Positions 1 through 13,081 are shown, numbered from the stretch's first letter. The stretch: DNA of 64,000 bases from Semisulcospira habei (GCA_036245525.1 BTPG01000003.1:138261671-138325670); one strand, 5' to 3'. A program made the numbers and translations. Notes: a model not told the origin generated them from the letters alone.

Positions 1-842
1 CATACATTTGGCGAGAAGCGCCGTATGTGCGTATGTATGTATGTATGTTTGTGCGTATGTATGTAAACAAGAGAATCTCCGCATATTTCTGTACACACAG
101 CTTGAAACTTGGCGAAATACTTTCTTAACTGGGTGGCTAAAAGAGCCTCCGAGCACATTGTAATTGAATGTCTCATTAAGAAATAAACAACCGTTTATAG
201 GAAGTCGGTTGACCCAGATTAGAGTCCGTAATTTTGTCATATTTACTTGAACGTTTGCATATAGCTAGTTTGGAGAAAGACATTAGATGGGTTTGTTAGC
301 CAGCTTTGTATCCTTTCAACTTCTTTAGTCGGGGGTTCTTTCTCCGGGTACTCCGGCTCTTCCTCCCCCTCCACTTTGGTATCAGTTTCAGCCCACTTAA
401 TCAAATTTCAAATACAAACGATTTTGAATTTCCAAAAACTACAGTAGCTCGCTTGAGCTTGCCCTTGGCACCACGTGAATGTTCTGTGTTTATGTACAGT
501 GTGTGAGTGAATGCGCGTGATTCACGTGAGCGTGCTTGTTGGGTTCAGTTCGCGGCGGCGCTTTGAGCCGATTTTCAATTGGGATAAAGCGCCTATTTAA
601 TGCGCTTATTATTATTAGTAAAAATTAATTCTTTTCAGAAAAGAATAAAACACTAAAAAACCTTTGCTTCTAGAGAAAGTCAGACAGTGGCGGTGACGTA
701 AAAGAGGCAACTCCATCACCACGCAGACACTGACATAATACTCTAAATATGACGTCATTCTCTCTCTCGCGCGCGGCTCTCTCTCTGTCTCTCTCTCTCT
801 CTCTCACACACATACAAACATGCGCACATCTCCAGGAGGAAA

Positions 843-890
843 AGATCCTCATGCGCCCTCAAGACGCATGAGGATCTATGCCTCTTGGAG
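843..890. repeat. Partial palindromic element, family B
   Basis: An inverted repeat (GATCCTCATGCG ... CGCATGAGGATC) is followed by CTATGCCTCTTGG. The same right-hand text occurs at 25146-25192 and 52561-52625, so this is a worn or partial copy of the family B palindrome. No TTAA boundary is visible here. Confidence 0.6.
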
Positions 891-919
891 ATGTTTGGAG
901 CGCGCGCCCACGCACGCAC

Positions 920-920
<1 letters not shown>

Positions 921-996
<76 letters not shown>
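921..996. repeat. (CA)n microsatellite
   Basis: An uninterrupted CA dinucleotide array of about 38 units. A CT-rich stretch lies at 760-806. Long open frames across it on both strands are low-complexity artefacts. Confidence 0.95.
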
Positions 997-997
<1 letters not shown>

Positions 998-999
998 CA

Positions 1000-1536
1000 C
1001 CCTCCTCTCCCCTCCTCCCCCCGCCCCCCCTCGACGCGCCGCAGAAGAGCATGCAGGTGACCCGTGTACTTAGTATACACAAATTATAGCAAGACTGAAA
1101 TTGTACCGTGAAGTTCTAGTTTTGTCAACATTTTCTCATGCCTATGTATCGAAAGTAAAACTCACATCACGTAAAATATAAATTGCGTAAAAACTAAAAC
1201 ATACGTCATGACAAATGACGTTTGACAAATCAATGACGCGTAATGTCCAGAGCCCCTTATAGAACTCGCTGACGCATTGGCAGATAATATATGCGAGAAT
1301 TTTTCAATAGGAGATAATTGAACATTAGAATCAGGTCAAAGACAAAAGGTAGAGACCATTGACAGCGAGTACAACTTTCATCTACAAGGGACTTTGTGGG
1401 TTATGGTCCCATCTTGTTTTCTCTCGTTTTAATCCCAATATATATGCGTGTCAGTGCTAATGCCAGCTGCTAAGAACCATTGCAGTAAACTTCAAATGTC
1501 AATATGCAGACACACTGCACATTTAGCAGCAGTAAA
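1000..1536. other. Gene-free AT-rich stretch
   Basis: No coding frame, known repeat or structured RNA could be supported here. Positions 1-842 are equally plain apart from TATG-like simple sequence at the very start. Confidence 0.5.
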
Positions 1537-4350
1537 CAGGGCCGGACCTGGGAAAAGTCGATGGGGGGGGGGGGGGGTTACAGATTCAGTATAAAGCGAA
1601 GGCGCGAAGCGCCGAGCCTTCTAGGGGGGGGTCCGGGGGCATGCCCCCCCGGAATTTTTTTTTTTCAAGGATGCAAAATGGTGCAATCTGGTGCAATCTG
1701 AGCCTTGAAAAAGCCATTTGTGATGGTCTGGGGACTTTGAGCTTTTTGAACAATCGAACTGACAAACTCTGGGGTACAAAAATTATCACCTGCCCCTCCC
1801 TTAAAAAAAACACCCACACCCACACCCACACACACACACACACACACAAACATTTATTTATCAACAGAGATGTTTTGTATACTATTATTATTCACTACTT
1901 TTCGTTGATCGTTAACGGTATAAAGCTTTACCTTGTAGTTTATGAACATCAGGGCCCTGCTTTCACTTCAGTTCAGTCTTGCTGCACTAGGTTCCTCGGC
2001 ATTAGTACCATTTGTGAATTGTATCTTCTGGCAAAACAGTTCACTGCCTCTTTGAAGTCAATATCAACATCCCTGTGCACTTTCAGTAAAGCAAGTGCAT
2101 TGAGTCTCTGTTGCCCCATTGTAGAGCGCAGGTAGTTTTTCAGGTTGCGCAACTGACTGTTTGAACGCTCACACTCGGCAGTAGTGACAGGCGGGGTGCA
2201 AAGGTTCTTTAGCATGATGAACAGGTTGGGATAAAAATCCCTGTCACAGTGTTTCAGTGCTTCTGATGCCGTGGATGGGATGATAGCTGTCGCATTCTCA
2301 GCAGCACTTCGCCATTTGCAAACCCACCTTGTTATTCTGCATCAAGGGTAGCGTTGTCTGGTAGGTCAGACTCCCACAACATTGCCAGTGTCTTCACCCC
2401 TTCTGGAACCTGCATGAAACCATCCTGGTTGTCTATTAAAGTGCTTGGCACCAGACAGAGACCATCAACTGCTAGGTCAGCATTTTTGAACCTCGAGTCC
2501 AATTCGGTTGACAGGTGTTCCAAGAAAGGAATGGCAATGCTAATCTTGAAATATTCTTCTGGAGTGGCCGCAGGTTGGTTGTCACGGAGAGTCTGGCGGG
2601 ATGCTTGACGAGGAACAACATCAGTTGTCAAAGCATTTGCCATTTTGCTGACTTCACCAAACCAGGCAACGAACGCTGTGTCGACATCTCTTCTAATAGA
2701 AGACATGCAGTTACTGACCTCTTTGATTTCCCTGTAGGCATCGACAACATCTTTTGTTCTTTTCTGGAGCTTCACTGTCAAGGGTTTTAAGTAACGCAAA
2801 CAATTGCGGACGACAACGAATGCAACGAGGAAAACACTGCTGCTCAAGGTGTGGAGAAAGCCAGTTGCCTTGGTCAATGTCTCACTGTCCCAATTGTCAC
2901 TGTCTTCACACATTTGTCCCAAACAGTCGTGAACAACCAGGAAGAGAGATGTGTAAACCTCCAGTGCTTCATGTTTTTCTACCCATCTTGTTCTGCACAG
3001 ATCAACAAGCTTTGTCTTTGTCGTGTCAGGCTGAGATGCTTCGATGGTATCTTCAAGTTTTCGTTGTCTCTTTGGAGAGTTTGAGAAAAACAGTGACAGT
3101 TCCCTCAGTGCTCCCATCATGTTCTTCACTGCAGGCAAGCCGCATGCTTTTACAATGCAGAGACTCAAGCTATGGGAAGCACAGTGAAAGTACAGTGCTT
3201 TGTTGTTCCTTGCTTGAAAACGTGCCTGCACTCCTTTAAACTTTCCTGCCATGTTTGCGGCCCCGTCATAACCTTGTCCTCTAACATTGTTGAAATCAAG
3301 CCCCCACAAGCCCAGACACTCAACAATCTTGTTGTAAAGTGTTTCACCTGTGGTATCTCTGCACTGGACAAAAGCCAGGAACTCTTCACGAACTTTCAGA
3401 CTTCCATCGACGAATCTCAATATAATTGAAAGTTGTTCCCAGTTTGAGCTGTCTGTGACTTCGTCAGCAAGCACGGTAAACTGTTTTGCTGCAATAATTT
3501 CTGCAAGAATCTTGTTGCGGATCTGATCACCAAGAACCTCTATCAGTCTGTTTTGTGTACTTTTTGAAATGTATGTGGCCTTCTTATCGCATGTATCTAG
3601 ATGTTTCCGGAGAGTTTCATCTCCTGCATTGATGCACAGATTCAAAAGGGCATTGAAATTGCTTCTGTTCTCACTCTGAAGAATGCCATCATCACAGTTG
3701 CCCCTCAGAGCTAACCCCTGTCTTCCACACACTTCAACAATCCTGAAGAGGCTTGTCAGAACTTGTCGATTTGCAGCGATGTTTTCTGCATTTTTCTGAT
3801 TGATTTCACTGGCGATGCTCTGCTCTGGTTTATCCATGATTGTCAAAAACTGCTCTCCATTTGCCATTGCATCTTTGTGGTATTGTAATAACGAGTGCTT
3901 TTTGATCTGATCACAGGCTTTATTCCAGTTCTTGCATGGCGTCTTCACAAACTTGCCCAGGTTTTCAGTAGACTTTGCAAATAATAGGCAATACTTGCAG
4001 TAAGCCCCATCCTCGAAAGGAGAATACACAAGCCAGGAGTACTTTTGCAACCACTCATGCTGAAATTTTCGGTTCTTGTTGTTTATCACTGTTGTTGGAA
4101 ACTGAAAACCAGGTGATGGTCTCCAGTGTTGCCTTAGAAGATGCTCCTTGTCACGGCTTGACAGTGAAACGACTCGCGTGTGTTTCTTGAAAACTTCACC
4201 AAAATCGATATTTTTGTTGCTGGTGATCTGAGAGGAGAAATCTGAAGAGGAGTCAGAAAGCAGGCTCACATCAGGCTGGTTGGTCATTGGCATGGCAGAG
4301 GATTCAGAAAGCAGGCCCCCGGCAGGCTGATCAATGCTTGAGGAGGAGTC
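1537..4350 (-). mobile_element. hAT-type DNA transposon, decayed
   Basis: CAGGGCCGGACC at 1537-1548 resembles a hAT terminal inverted repeat. It is followed by a poly-G run and by a GC-rich subterminal hairpin at 1625-1652 (GGTCCGGGGGCATGCCCCCC). The transposase lies inside on the minus strand. I could not place the other end: the only matching reverse-complement 12-mer is at 8088-8099, and the flanking 8-mers of the two sites do not match. The right boundary given is only the start of the recognised coding exon. Confidence 0.55.
1973..4349 (-). pseudogene. hAT transposase (DUF4371 / ZMYM-like type), frameshifted
   Basis: This encodes a cut-and-paste transposase of the hAT superfamily, in the branch resembling zinc-finger MYM-type and DUF4371 proteins. 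The 653-residue frame (4293-2332) holds a TTF-type zinc finger region (YCKYCLLFAKS, about residues 95-105, then an HSLLQYHKDA segment), the catalytic core with LADEVTDSS (about 275) and GYDGAANMAG (about 345), and CASHSLSLC. The hAT C-terminal dimerisation segment (TTAECERSNSQLRNLK) lies in another frame at 2215-1973. The two frames meet near 2335, where a single-base loss puts a TAA after the sequence LDAE. A consensus acceptor (tttgtatttcag) at 4350-4361 suggests the coding exon starts at 4349 and that a short 5' exon is missing. The frameshift makes this copy inactive; a domesticated host gene is unlikely for the same reason. Confidence 0.85.
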
Positions 4351-4414
4351 TGAAATACAAATAAAAGTTGGGTCTATGAGAAGTCTGAAATACTAAAACG
4401 ATTGTGTGTGTACC

Positions 4415-4950
<536 letters not shown>

Positions 4951-5040
4951 ATGAGTAAAAATACAAAGTAAAGCAATAAACAAAGAATCATTAAGTACAT
5001 TAAAGTTCATACAGCAAGGGCAAATATGTATGCAGGTGCT

Positions 5041-5114
5041 ATCTCCCCCCCCCCTCTCTCTCTCTCTCTCTCACGCCGACACACACACACATACACACAC
5101 ACACAGCATGCACG

Positions 5115-5194
<80 letters not shown>

Positions 5195-5237
5195 CACACA
5201 CAGAGTCACACATAGAGAGAGAGAGAGAGATCAGAGA

Positions 5238-5271
<34 letters not shown>
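5041..5271. repeat. Compound (CT)n-(CA)n-(GA)n microsatellite
   Basis: C-run and CT array at 5041-5072, CA array to about 5190, then GA array to 5271. No flanking LINE end was recognised. Confidence 0.9.
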
Positions 5272-5274
<3 letters not shown>

Positions 5275-6514
5275 AACAAGATAATTACATTTAAAGCATA
5301 TATATGTCTTCGTTTACACACTTCAGTCAAGCTTAGATATATATTTATGATCTGAAATAACAGCTTTTCTTTTTAGACCCCTCCCCCCAAATGATGGACA
5401 AAAGCTTTGCTACCTTATGACTCGTAGAGTCTTCTTAGGCTAATGATAGCCAATGGAACACACCAGTCATTTTGTTTAATATTAATTATTAAATTGAAAC
5501 ACTCAATCACGTATCAATTTCAGGTTGTATTTAATTTATTATTTTTTTTGAGAGGGGGGGGGGGGGGGGGGGCGGGGCAGTAAATTACTCACCAACACTA
5601 CTTTTACTTGTTCCCATTTCACTGTAAAGCGCTTTACAATTTACTCAACAACAACAAACAAAAAGAAAAAAAAAAAACAAAAAAACAAAAACAAAGACAT
5701 AACATAAAAATTAAAAGATGAAATTATCCTAAAAGCAACAACAAAAATGTAAAATAAAATAGAACCGTCTTTTCAACATCTTATATATGATTATGCATTG
5801 CAGGTGTTAACACGTCTACTACAATTTTATAATAATAATTTCATATAAAAAAACAGTGGTTTTCTGATTAGTTCTTAGCTTATTTTAAATTTCATCAACA
5901 AAAGGCCTAAGGGTGAATAATCTTATTTTGTAGCACGCTGTTCACAGGCATAGGAACTGTTAACAAATTTGCTGATTTTCAGCAGTTGGCAAAATTTCAG
6001 CACATTTTTATTTTCCATTTTATTATGTGAAAAAGGCAGTGGTTGGGATGCCGTCATGATGGCTTCTTGTCGTTCCAAAAACCGAAGTCGTCATGACGGT
6101 TTCGCACCCGGAAAGGCTATGTTGCCGTCACAATTGATGGCGACGCTGTCAAAGTGGTGTCAGATAGGCTATGGTTTCCATAGTCAGCCATCAAGACGGT
6201 TCTGTTCTGCTCTCCGAAGAGATTTACGTCACAATACATAGCTAGTAAGCTGCACTAGTGAAAACGATACCTTATAACTTAGCCCTTGGTTTTGTTATTG
6301 AAAACGATATTTTGCCGTCCAAAGATTTTTTTGATAAATATAAAAGCAATATTGATCATTGATGCCGATATCTTTATTCTTTAAATTGACATTTTTAAAG
6401 TTATATATCATAATACTTTGTGAAATAAATTTTAGGCTATGCATTACTTTAATTGTTACCTGTTTTGGTATTTTAATAAGTGGGGCTGTTTTATATCTAT
6501 GATATTCATTATAT
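5272..6514. other. Gene-free stretch with G19 run
   Basis: AT-rich sequence with no supported gene. It contains a run of 19 G at 5554-5572, A-rich simple sequence at 5647-5760, and a GC-richer segment at 6040-6230 with repeated GCCGTCATGATGG-like words in both orientations that may be a worn inverted-repeat element. Confidence 0.5.
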
Positions 6515-7250
<736 letters not shown>

Positions 7251-7596
7251 GGCTCCATCGCCACGTGCTCATTTGAATCGAATTCGGAATAGGTGAATTT
7301 TACCTAGTTCTACTGACTACATTTCTTTTATGAGACAAAATTGGATTTAAAAATGTACCCACCTTCTGAAATGGAGCTTGATGAAAACCAGCATGACAGT
7401 CGCCTACTGCCATCAGCATCTGTTTTTTTCAGTTTCGGCATTTTCGAGGAGACAGCAAAAGTGAAGTGTTACCAAAGAAAATAGATCTAGATTTAAACTT
7501 CCCCCCACAAACCTTAATGACGTCAGACGTCTTTTCACTGATCTTTCTCGGAAAGACATGCACTGAAGGAAAGCAACTCTTTTGGGTACCTGGTCG

Positions 7597-7899
7597 ATTC
7601 AACGGAAATCCATTTCAACGATGTTTTTGGACGATTCAACGATGGTCGTTTCAACGGATGTTCGTTACAACGAATTATCATAATTATCAACTTAGCGTCT
7701 TAATTAATCTTTCTAAAAAGTCGTTTTTGGGGGATTAGGGCTGTATCAAGGTGAAGGCGCTGTAAGAGGCTTGTGGCCAGAACAAGAAAATATGGCTGCA
7801 TTTACTAATTTAGGGTTAGGGGTTGGGTTACTTGGTTGTTTCAACGGGAAAACGTTTTGGACGTTTAAACGGATCCCTTGAAATGGATTTCCGTTGAAT
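7597..7899. mobile_element. MITE with inverted terminal repeats
   Basis: GATTCAACGGAAATCCATTT at about 7596 is mirrored by AAATGGATTTCCGTTGAAT ending at 7899. Inside are several TTTCAACGG-type words and no coding potential. About 300 bp with terminal arms of roughly 22 bp fits a non-autonomous DNA element. Family unknown. Confidence 0.6.
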
Positions 7900-8017
7900 T
7901 GTCTATAAATAACTCTTTGTGCCTTGGATCAGAAGTGACTAAAAACTGCAATGTTTTAAAAACAATTAAAAAAAATAATAAAACTTTGGAACTCCCTTTG
8001 CATAAAAAAAAATTCAC

Positions 8018-8099
8018 TGTTCTTTTTTTTTTTTTTTTTAGTTGGGAGGGGGGGGGGGGGGTTCCGGAACCCAGGTAACCCCCCCTGGGTCCGGCCCTG
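8018..8099. repeat. Poly-T / poly-G stretch ending in a hAT-like terminal repeat
   Basis: T19, then a G run at 8049-8061, then GGTCCGGCCCTG (8088-8099), which is the exact reverse complement of the 12-mer at 1537-1548. It may be a solo hAT end or the end of a short non-autonomous relative. Confidence 0.5.
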
Positions 8100-9300
8100 G
8101 TAAAATAAGTTCCTCTTTTGTGCATCTAGGCTACTCCTAGCGAGATAGGGTTTAATTTTAAACGAAGCATTGCATTAAAGTCCAAGCGTGTTTACATTGT
8201 GCTGTGTATTCTTTCAATGTGTAGCGTACTGTACCATCAGTGATCACTGAGACTGCATTGGTGATCACACAACACAACATAGCTTACCAGTGCATCTGAC
8301 TGATTAATTTCAAATTCCGAAACTGTGTTCATCCATGATAGTTAAAACCAAGTGGTGTGGCACTCTTTCTCTCTTACATCATGCAGCATGCTGCACTTCG
8401 GACATCAGTTTGGAAGATAGCATTTGTTTTGTGGGTTGCGTTTTGTTTTGGTGCTGTGGTGTCGAAATGAAATGGGCAAAGCGATGGTAAAGTGAATGAA
8501 AATAAACGTGAAAAACCTTCAATAAGACGTAAAAATACACAAAGCGACTTTGCACGTTCGCTTTTCTTGGGGGGAAAAAAAAGCTTATGTAGAACAAATC
8601 GAAAGAACTCTTCGGCACACCGAAATTCACCGCAACGAGTCCGCGTGCATCTTGTATGTAAGATCATGTGATTTGGGATACATTATTGTTGAGTAACGAT
8701 ATTTGAGCTCAAGGCATGTTTTTTCGTAATTGTTTCTTCTCTTAATATAATTAAGTGTGGAAATATACTTAAAAAATAAATTGAAATCCTTTTAAGTAAC
8801 ATACAGTGTATACTACAACTAAATACAGGAACAATGAGGCCCGTGTAAACTACTGATCACCCACAAAATATGGCTGCGACTGTCCTGGTTTCGTCTGCAG
8901 ACGTACTGGAACCAAAATATGCTACAGAAAAACGTCTCCATCCTCCGGCGGTTTAAAATGAGTGCGCACTGCTTTTATTCACACCAGACTTCATTTTGAC
9001 ATACCCAAACCTTTGCTACTTTGAAGAAAATCACTATCTCGTAAACGGCTGATCGTCTATGAAGGGCATCTGCTAGACCAGCCCCCTTGAAAGAACCCCT
9101 GTTAAGTACTTTCAGTACTTAGGGAACGCAACTCTCAGTGTCAGTGAATTACATCTATTTACCGGTGGAACGTAGATTCCGCTTTGAGTGGGCATTTCAC
9201 TCGAAGGTATTGTCCAAATTATCACATTTATAGTTATTTGTTTGTATGACATATGAACCATAAGTTGCACATAACGCGTGCATATATTGCATTTTTGTTG
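8100..9300. other. Gene-free stretch
   Basis: No domain, RNA gene or recognisable repeat was seen. Further cytoplasmic exons of the receptor gene could lie here or below, but I could not support any by both frame and splice sites. Confidence 0.4.
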
Positions 9301-9306
9301 CGTAAC

Positions 9307-9485
9307 CCGCTCGGTGTTTATTTCTCTGACTTTTTGTTTCTCCGCTGTTTCGACTATGGTCAGCCGAAGGTACAGACTACGTAGGGCCTTCGCTTGGAAT
9401 TTTCTATCGTTGATATTGTCTAACTTATCCATTTTTTCAGTTATGTTTTGTATGAATTTGGTACCAACGGTGTCATATATAACAC
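9307..9485 (-). CDS. Receptor gene: cytoplasmic-tail exon with ITIM-like motif
   Basis: The acceptor tgcatgcag precedes the exon, whose first two bases complete the Gly codon begun by the last base of the transmembrane exon. The frame is therefore the one fixed by the upstream exons. It encodes about 59 residues beginning VIYDTVGTKF, followed by a charged, probably helical stretch (ITEKMDKLDNINDRKFQ, then LRLTIVETAEKQKVREINTE). VIYDTV fits the ITIM consensus (V/I/L/S)xYxx(V/I/L). A donor GG/gttacg at 9307 is assumed because residue composition changes there; if it is not used, the frame runs on to a stop at about 9112. Exon assignment is inference from phase and position. No transcript evidence is available. 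Confidence 0.55.
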
Positions 9486-9559
9486 CTGCATGCAGTTCAT
9501 TTTGTTTTGTAACCCCGTAAATTGTTAATTTATCAGCATGTTTGTGTTTAGAAGTTTAC

Positions 9560-9995
9560 AATACAATACAATACAACTTTATTGTCTGTTCGAGTCAGGG
9601 CACGACAGAAATTCGCCTTTCGGGTCGTCATGAAACAACAATATAAGACATTAACAAACGCTACAAGAGCATATCATGAAAAATTATCATTGCAGCAATC
9701 TATCACAAGCAGTCTGTCACAAGATGGGAGGTAATGTTAAGTAGATCATACTTATCGCGGCGTTATAAATGAGAGTTCAAAATCGAGACAGCAGTTGGAA
9801 TAAAAGACTTCTTAAAAACATTCCTTTTGGCAAGTGGCATGTTGAAACGTCTGCCTGATGGTAGCATTTGAAACTGGATAAAGACGTTTGTACTGAGAAA
9901 TGAAACTGACCGTTGACGAATTTTGGGAAAACGTTTTGCCCAGCGAGTAGTTGTCATCGTAACATGTGATAAGTTGAGTCTAATCATCACATAAT
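9560..9995 (-). mobile_element. LINE 3'-end fragment with (TATTG)n tail
   Basis: Minus-strand coding remnant ending QMLPSGRRFNMPLAKRNVFK and SFIPTAVSILNSHL, a typical reverse-transcriptase C-terminus. It is followed by a 3' UTR ending AATAAAGTTGTATTGTATTG near 9560. It lies in the intron between the transmembrane and cytoplasmic exons, with its tail about 75 bp upstream of the acceptor at 9486. Confidence 0.7.
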
Positions 9996-10544
9996 TATGT
10001 CGAGTCTACTTATTACATATGTTACCTTGGCAACATGTGACAAGAAGGCTCCCGTTGCCTCGAGAACGGGCCACCACGGGAAAAAGGCGTATAGAGAGAG
10101 ATAGGTCAATGAGAAAACGTGTAAAAAGTCTGAAAGAAGACAAGTGTTTTATGTTTCTACCTATCTATTTATTGCACTTCACGTAGACGGTCTAAACGAT
10201 TTAAATACTTTCTGGATGTGTTTTATGAATTGACCGATCGTTGACGTTTCCCAGAAACCAACCGTCGGAGTGCTGGTCTTCTTTTTTTGCGGAATATAAC
10301 AGGGACAATTGTGAAGATTACGTGGAACAAAATTATGTGGTGTTTCCTGTGAAGAAAATGACGTGAATAGTGAAACATGGTCTTAAGTCAACAATAACCT
10401 GTAACAAACTAAATCTGTTGGAAAGCAAGAATATACTACAGGACCAGTAAACCTATACGAGTTCGGTCTAGGAGCCGTTGTCATGAGACTGAACGCGTGT
10501 GGATTTCCATGTCCTGTGAACAAACAGCCTTATACAAATTGTAC

Positions 10545-10691
10545 CTTCAAACAATTTTCGTCTTCGTCTCCGCGGGAGAACCTGCATTGCTATGTACAAC
10601 GCGCCCACCACAAACTCCACTGCAGCCACTGTCCATAATACCGGTTCAATTTTTTCGAGGTTCGTCGATGCAGCTGACACAGGCTTCACAC
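10545..10691 (-). CDS. Receptor gene: transmembrane exon
   Basis: A 147-bp exon between acceptor gcattttcag and donor GAAG/gtacaa, both intron phases 1, joining the Ig exon 3' end through a TGT Cys codon. It encodes a short membrane-proximal stalk (VKPVSAASTNLEKIEP), one hydrophobic helix of about 22 residues (VLWTVAAVEFVVGALYIAMQ), then the basic stop-transfer block PRRRRRK. This is the layout of a type I single-pass membrane protein with the C-terminus in the cytoplasm. The helix contains a Glu near its middle, which is unusual and in some immune receptors serves to pair with a basic residue in a partner helix. What this protein pairs with, if anything, is unknown. Confidence 0.75.
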
Positions 10692-10867
10692 CTGAAAATG
10701 CACACGTATCGGCACGTACACGCACGTTAGTTCACGTAAAAAATGCGAGTTGCGCAGTCTCACTCGTATTTCTGACGTTTTCGTTGATATGCCACATTAA
10801 CACATTCTACCCCAGGCTTGAAATCTCCAAAATTTGAAGTTACCCTCATAAAGGACTGTATTACGGA

Positions 10868-10950
10868 GACGGATCGAGCATGATAGTTCAAGGGTGGTGC
10901 CAGAATAGCTTTTTCTGGCACCACCCTTGAACTATCATGCTTGATCCGTC
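10868..10950. repeat. Palindromic element, family A
   Basis: A near-perfect inverted repeat of about 83 bp (GACGGATCGAGCATGATAGT ... mirrored at 10950), core CAAGGGTGGTGCC / GGCACCACCCTTG. A right-hand boundary CTGAATGAGTTAA lies at 10970-10982, matching the TTAA-bounded copy at 45030-45249. Confidence 0.8.
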
Positions 10951-11344
10951 TTGCTGTGGTGTGTCGGGGCTGAATGAGTTAAGATCAGCCACTGCAGCGG
11001 GTGTGAAGTAACAGTGTCGGCTCACCACATGGAAGAGAAAAGATGTCGATTCTGCGGTTAAAACCCTTTAAAAAAAGTCATGAATACAATAAATCGCTCC
11101 TGAAGCTGTTTTTTTGTCAGTCGAACTAAGCACGAGTGATTTACTTTGCTGAAAGGGAGTTCAGGAATAGTTTAACATATATGTATCATACGCATATGCC
11201 GGGTCAGTAAGTATAGTTCGATAGGCTTATGTATATATTTATATTTAGAATGAAACAAGAGAGTAGGAACGGGGAGGTATAGGGGGGAAAATAAAACAGA
11301 AATAAATTATAGGCATGGAGACAAAGCATCCCCTCTCCCTCCCA

Positions 11345-11366
11345 TGAACCCCCCCCCCCCCCCCCA
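11345..11366. repeat. Poly-C run
   Basis: A C run interrupted only near its start, one of about a dozen long G/C homopolymers in the window. Confidence 0.9.
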
Positions 11367-11727
11367 ATATATTGTTGGAAACTTATCACACGTTTTATTA
11401 TTCTCTCGCAGAACACACACTCTGTGCATTCATAGCCATAAAACATATTCTGACCTAAACGCAAACATTTGTGTTAGTTTATCTAGGCACCACAATTTTG
11501 CTGATTACTAGCCTGGTTGCATGCGAAAACCATCGGATATGTGCGTCTGTGATTCTGTACCTTCGGCATTCGACAGTAAAATTAAAAATCACAGACTAGT
11601 GCAGTTTCATTTTATGAACAAACGGGTCCTATCACCGATTATTTTCATCCACTAAACTGTGTTTAGAGGTGGAGGAACATTTGAGGGCCAGGCTGATGAA
11701 TGGTACAGTCATGGTGTTTTTGGCCAT

Positions 11728-11839
11728 CCCAGTAAGCAGAGGTTCTCGGGCCGACGTCGGCCGCAGTCGGCCCGTGCACGGCTGTGCCCTGGCTCACTGC
11801 CGCCGACGAGGGTCCGTCGAAGATCCTGTGCTTACTGGG
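11728..11839. repeat. GC-rich palindromic element, family C
   Basis: Bounded by CCCAGTAAGCA and TGCTTACTGGG. The inside is GC-rich with GGGCCGACGTCGGCC and a GCCGCCGACGAGGGTCC counterpart. About 112 bp, non-coding, MITE-like. Related copies lie at 18907-19060, 19622-19700 and 57306-57370, and a half copy at 13678-13719. Confidence 0.75.
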
Positions 11840-12042
11840 ATAAATCCATTTCACGTTGCCCAAAGCTTTTCTTTTCTCCCGTCCCTGTATAAAGGAGTAC
11901 AGTTGGGCTATATCTCCTCCAGGAATTCATGCAGTTCAGTTCCGTTCAGTTCGGACAAGATGGGATCAAGAAGGCTGTTACGCGCTCCACCCATCCATCA
12001 GAAATCTGTGCGTAGTTCCTGTCGATATCGTACCACTATTGG

Positions 12043-12655
12043 CCCGGCGTACTGGTTATCTCCCTCAATTTGCTACCGCTGATCTCTGGAACAACTTGCC
12101 AGCGTCTTGACGCGCATTTGTCTGCTAACCGCAATACAGCGTACAAAGACATTCGGCAGATGTGACCACTTTTGAGTATTTTGTGGTCAGCAGATCTACA
12201 AAGACGTTTCAAAATGAGGTCAGCGATATCGTCGTAAAAACAGCACCAATTTTAAATTGAACACGAAGCCGCCTAAAATATCGAAATATATATGCGACAG
12301 AACACAGAACCTGTTAGTTTATTTGCCAGATGACTACGGAAAACGTGAGATTTCCTTTTTATCTACTCGAATGCTCGAAATGCGAAGTAAGCACTACATA
12401 GCAACAAAAGAGCTCCTCCGCGGTCAAAAACGTAGTTCTTCGTTTAAAGCGGAAATTGATACATTTGTGAAGCGAAATATTTAATATTTCTTTATAATAA
12501 AACCCTACTGTGAATTTGAGATGAACTGAATACGCAATGGAAGAGCAAAACTCATAACATTGAATTGCACAGATTCACGCAGTTTGGGGGCTATTAATTT
12601 GTGCCAGAGATCAGCGCAAGCAATCGAGGGAGATAACCAGTTTGCTGGCCCGGTT
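12043..12655. repeat. Family H arms split by about 510 bp
   Basis: GGTTATCTCCCTCAATTTGC near 12052 and GCAATCGAGGGAGATAACC near 12622 are arms of one inverted repeat, each about 50 bp including GGCCCGG and CTGATCTCTGG. At 51379-51445 the same text forms a tight palindrome with no spacer. The spacer here has no recognisable gene. Confidence 0.7.
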
Positions 12656-12668
12656 TACTCCAGATTTC

Positions 12669-12917
12669 TTATGTCCTCTCAAGTGTGCTCAACGTCCGCT
12701 GCCTTTCTCCACACCTCTGCTCTGCGAGGCAATGGACTGTGTGGTGTCCTTGGCTCTGTTTCGGGAAATGCTTTCTCAGGTTTCTCATCACGTCTGATCT
12801 GCCCATCCATAGTCCCCACGGTGTGATTTCTGCCTTGCCAGCGAGGGTGTCTGCTCGATCATGTCCTGGGCAACGGACCCACGGAAGTCTTCGGAGATGT
12901 ATATTGGCCATTACCAA
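12669..12917 (-). pseudogene. RNase H-like fragment
   Basis: The minus-strand frame contains RLPWVRCPGHDRADTLAGKA, which resembles the last conserved block of retroelement-type RNase H (a WVPGH..x..NExAD.LA pattern) but lacks part of the usual spacer. It is followed by GRSDVMRNLRKHF and KQSQGHHTVHCLAEQ. No upstream RNase H blocks or RT were found. It is most likely a fragment of a LINE ORF; a short decayed host copy is possible. Confidence 0.45.
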
Positions 12918-13081
12918 GTCCCCGTTGCCTCATGCATTTCCAAGGTAAAGCAGAATAACTGAAAGCGGTATGGCCTTGATTTGACATGGTATCCCCTCAC
13001 CCCTCCCACCACCAACAACCCCCACCCCCGCGTGATATTTCCGACAGTGGGCCTTACATAAAGCAAAGTCAGAGATTCAAT

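Noticed and set aside
2332..4349. Domesticated hAT-derived host gene
   Set aside because: The frame is lost before the conserved C-terminal dimerisation block and no other sign of host use is visible.
11663..12110. Short open frames overlapping on both strands
   Set aside because: They arise from the GC-rich palindrome and from the family H arm; no domain was recognised.
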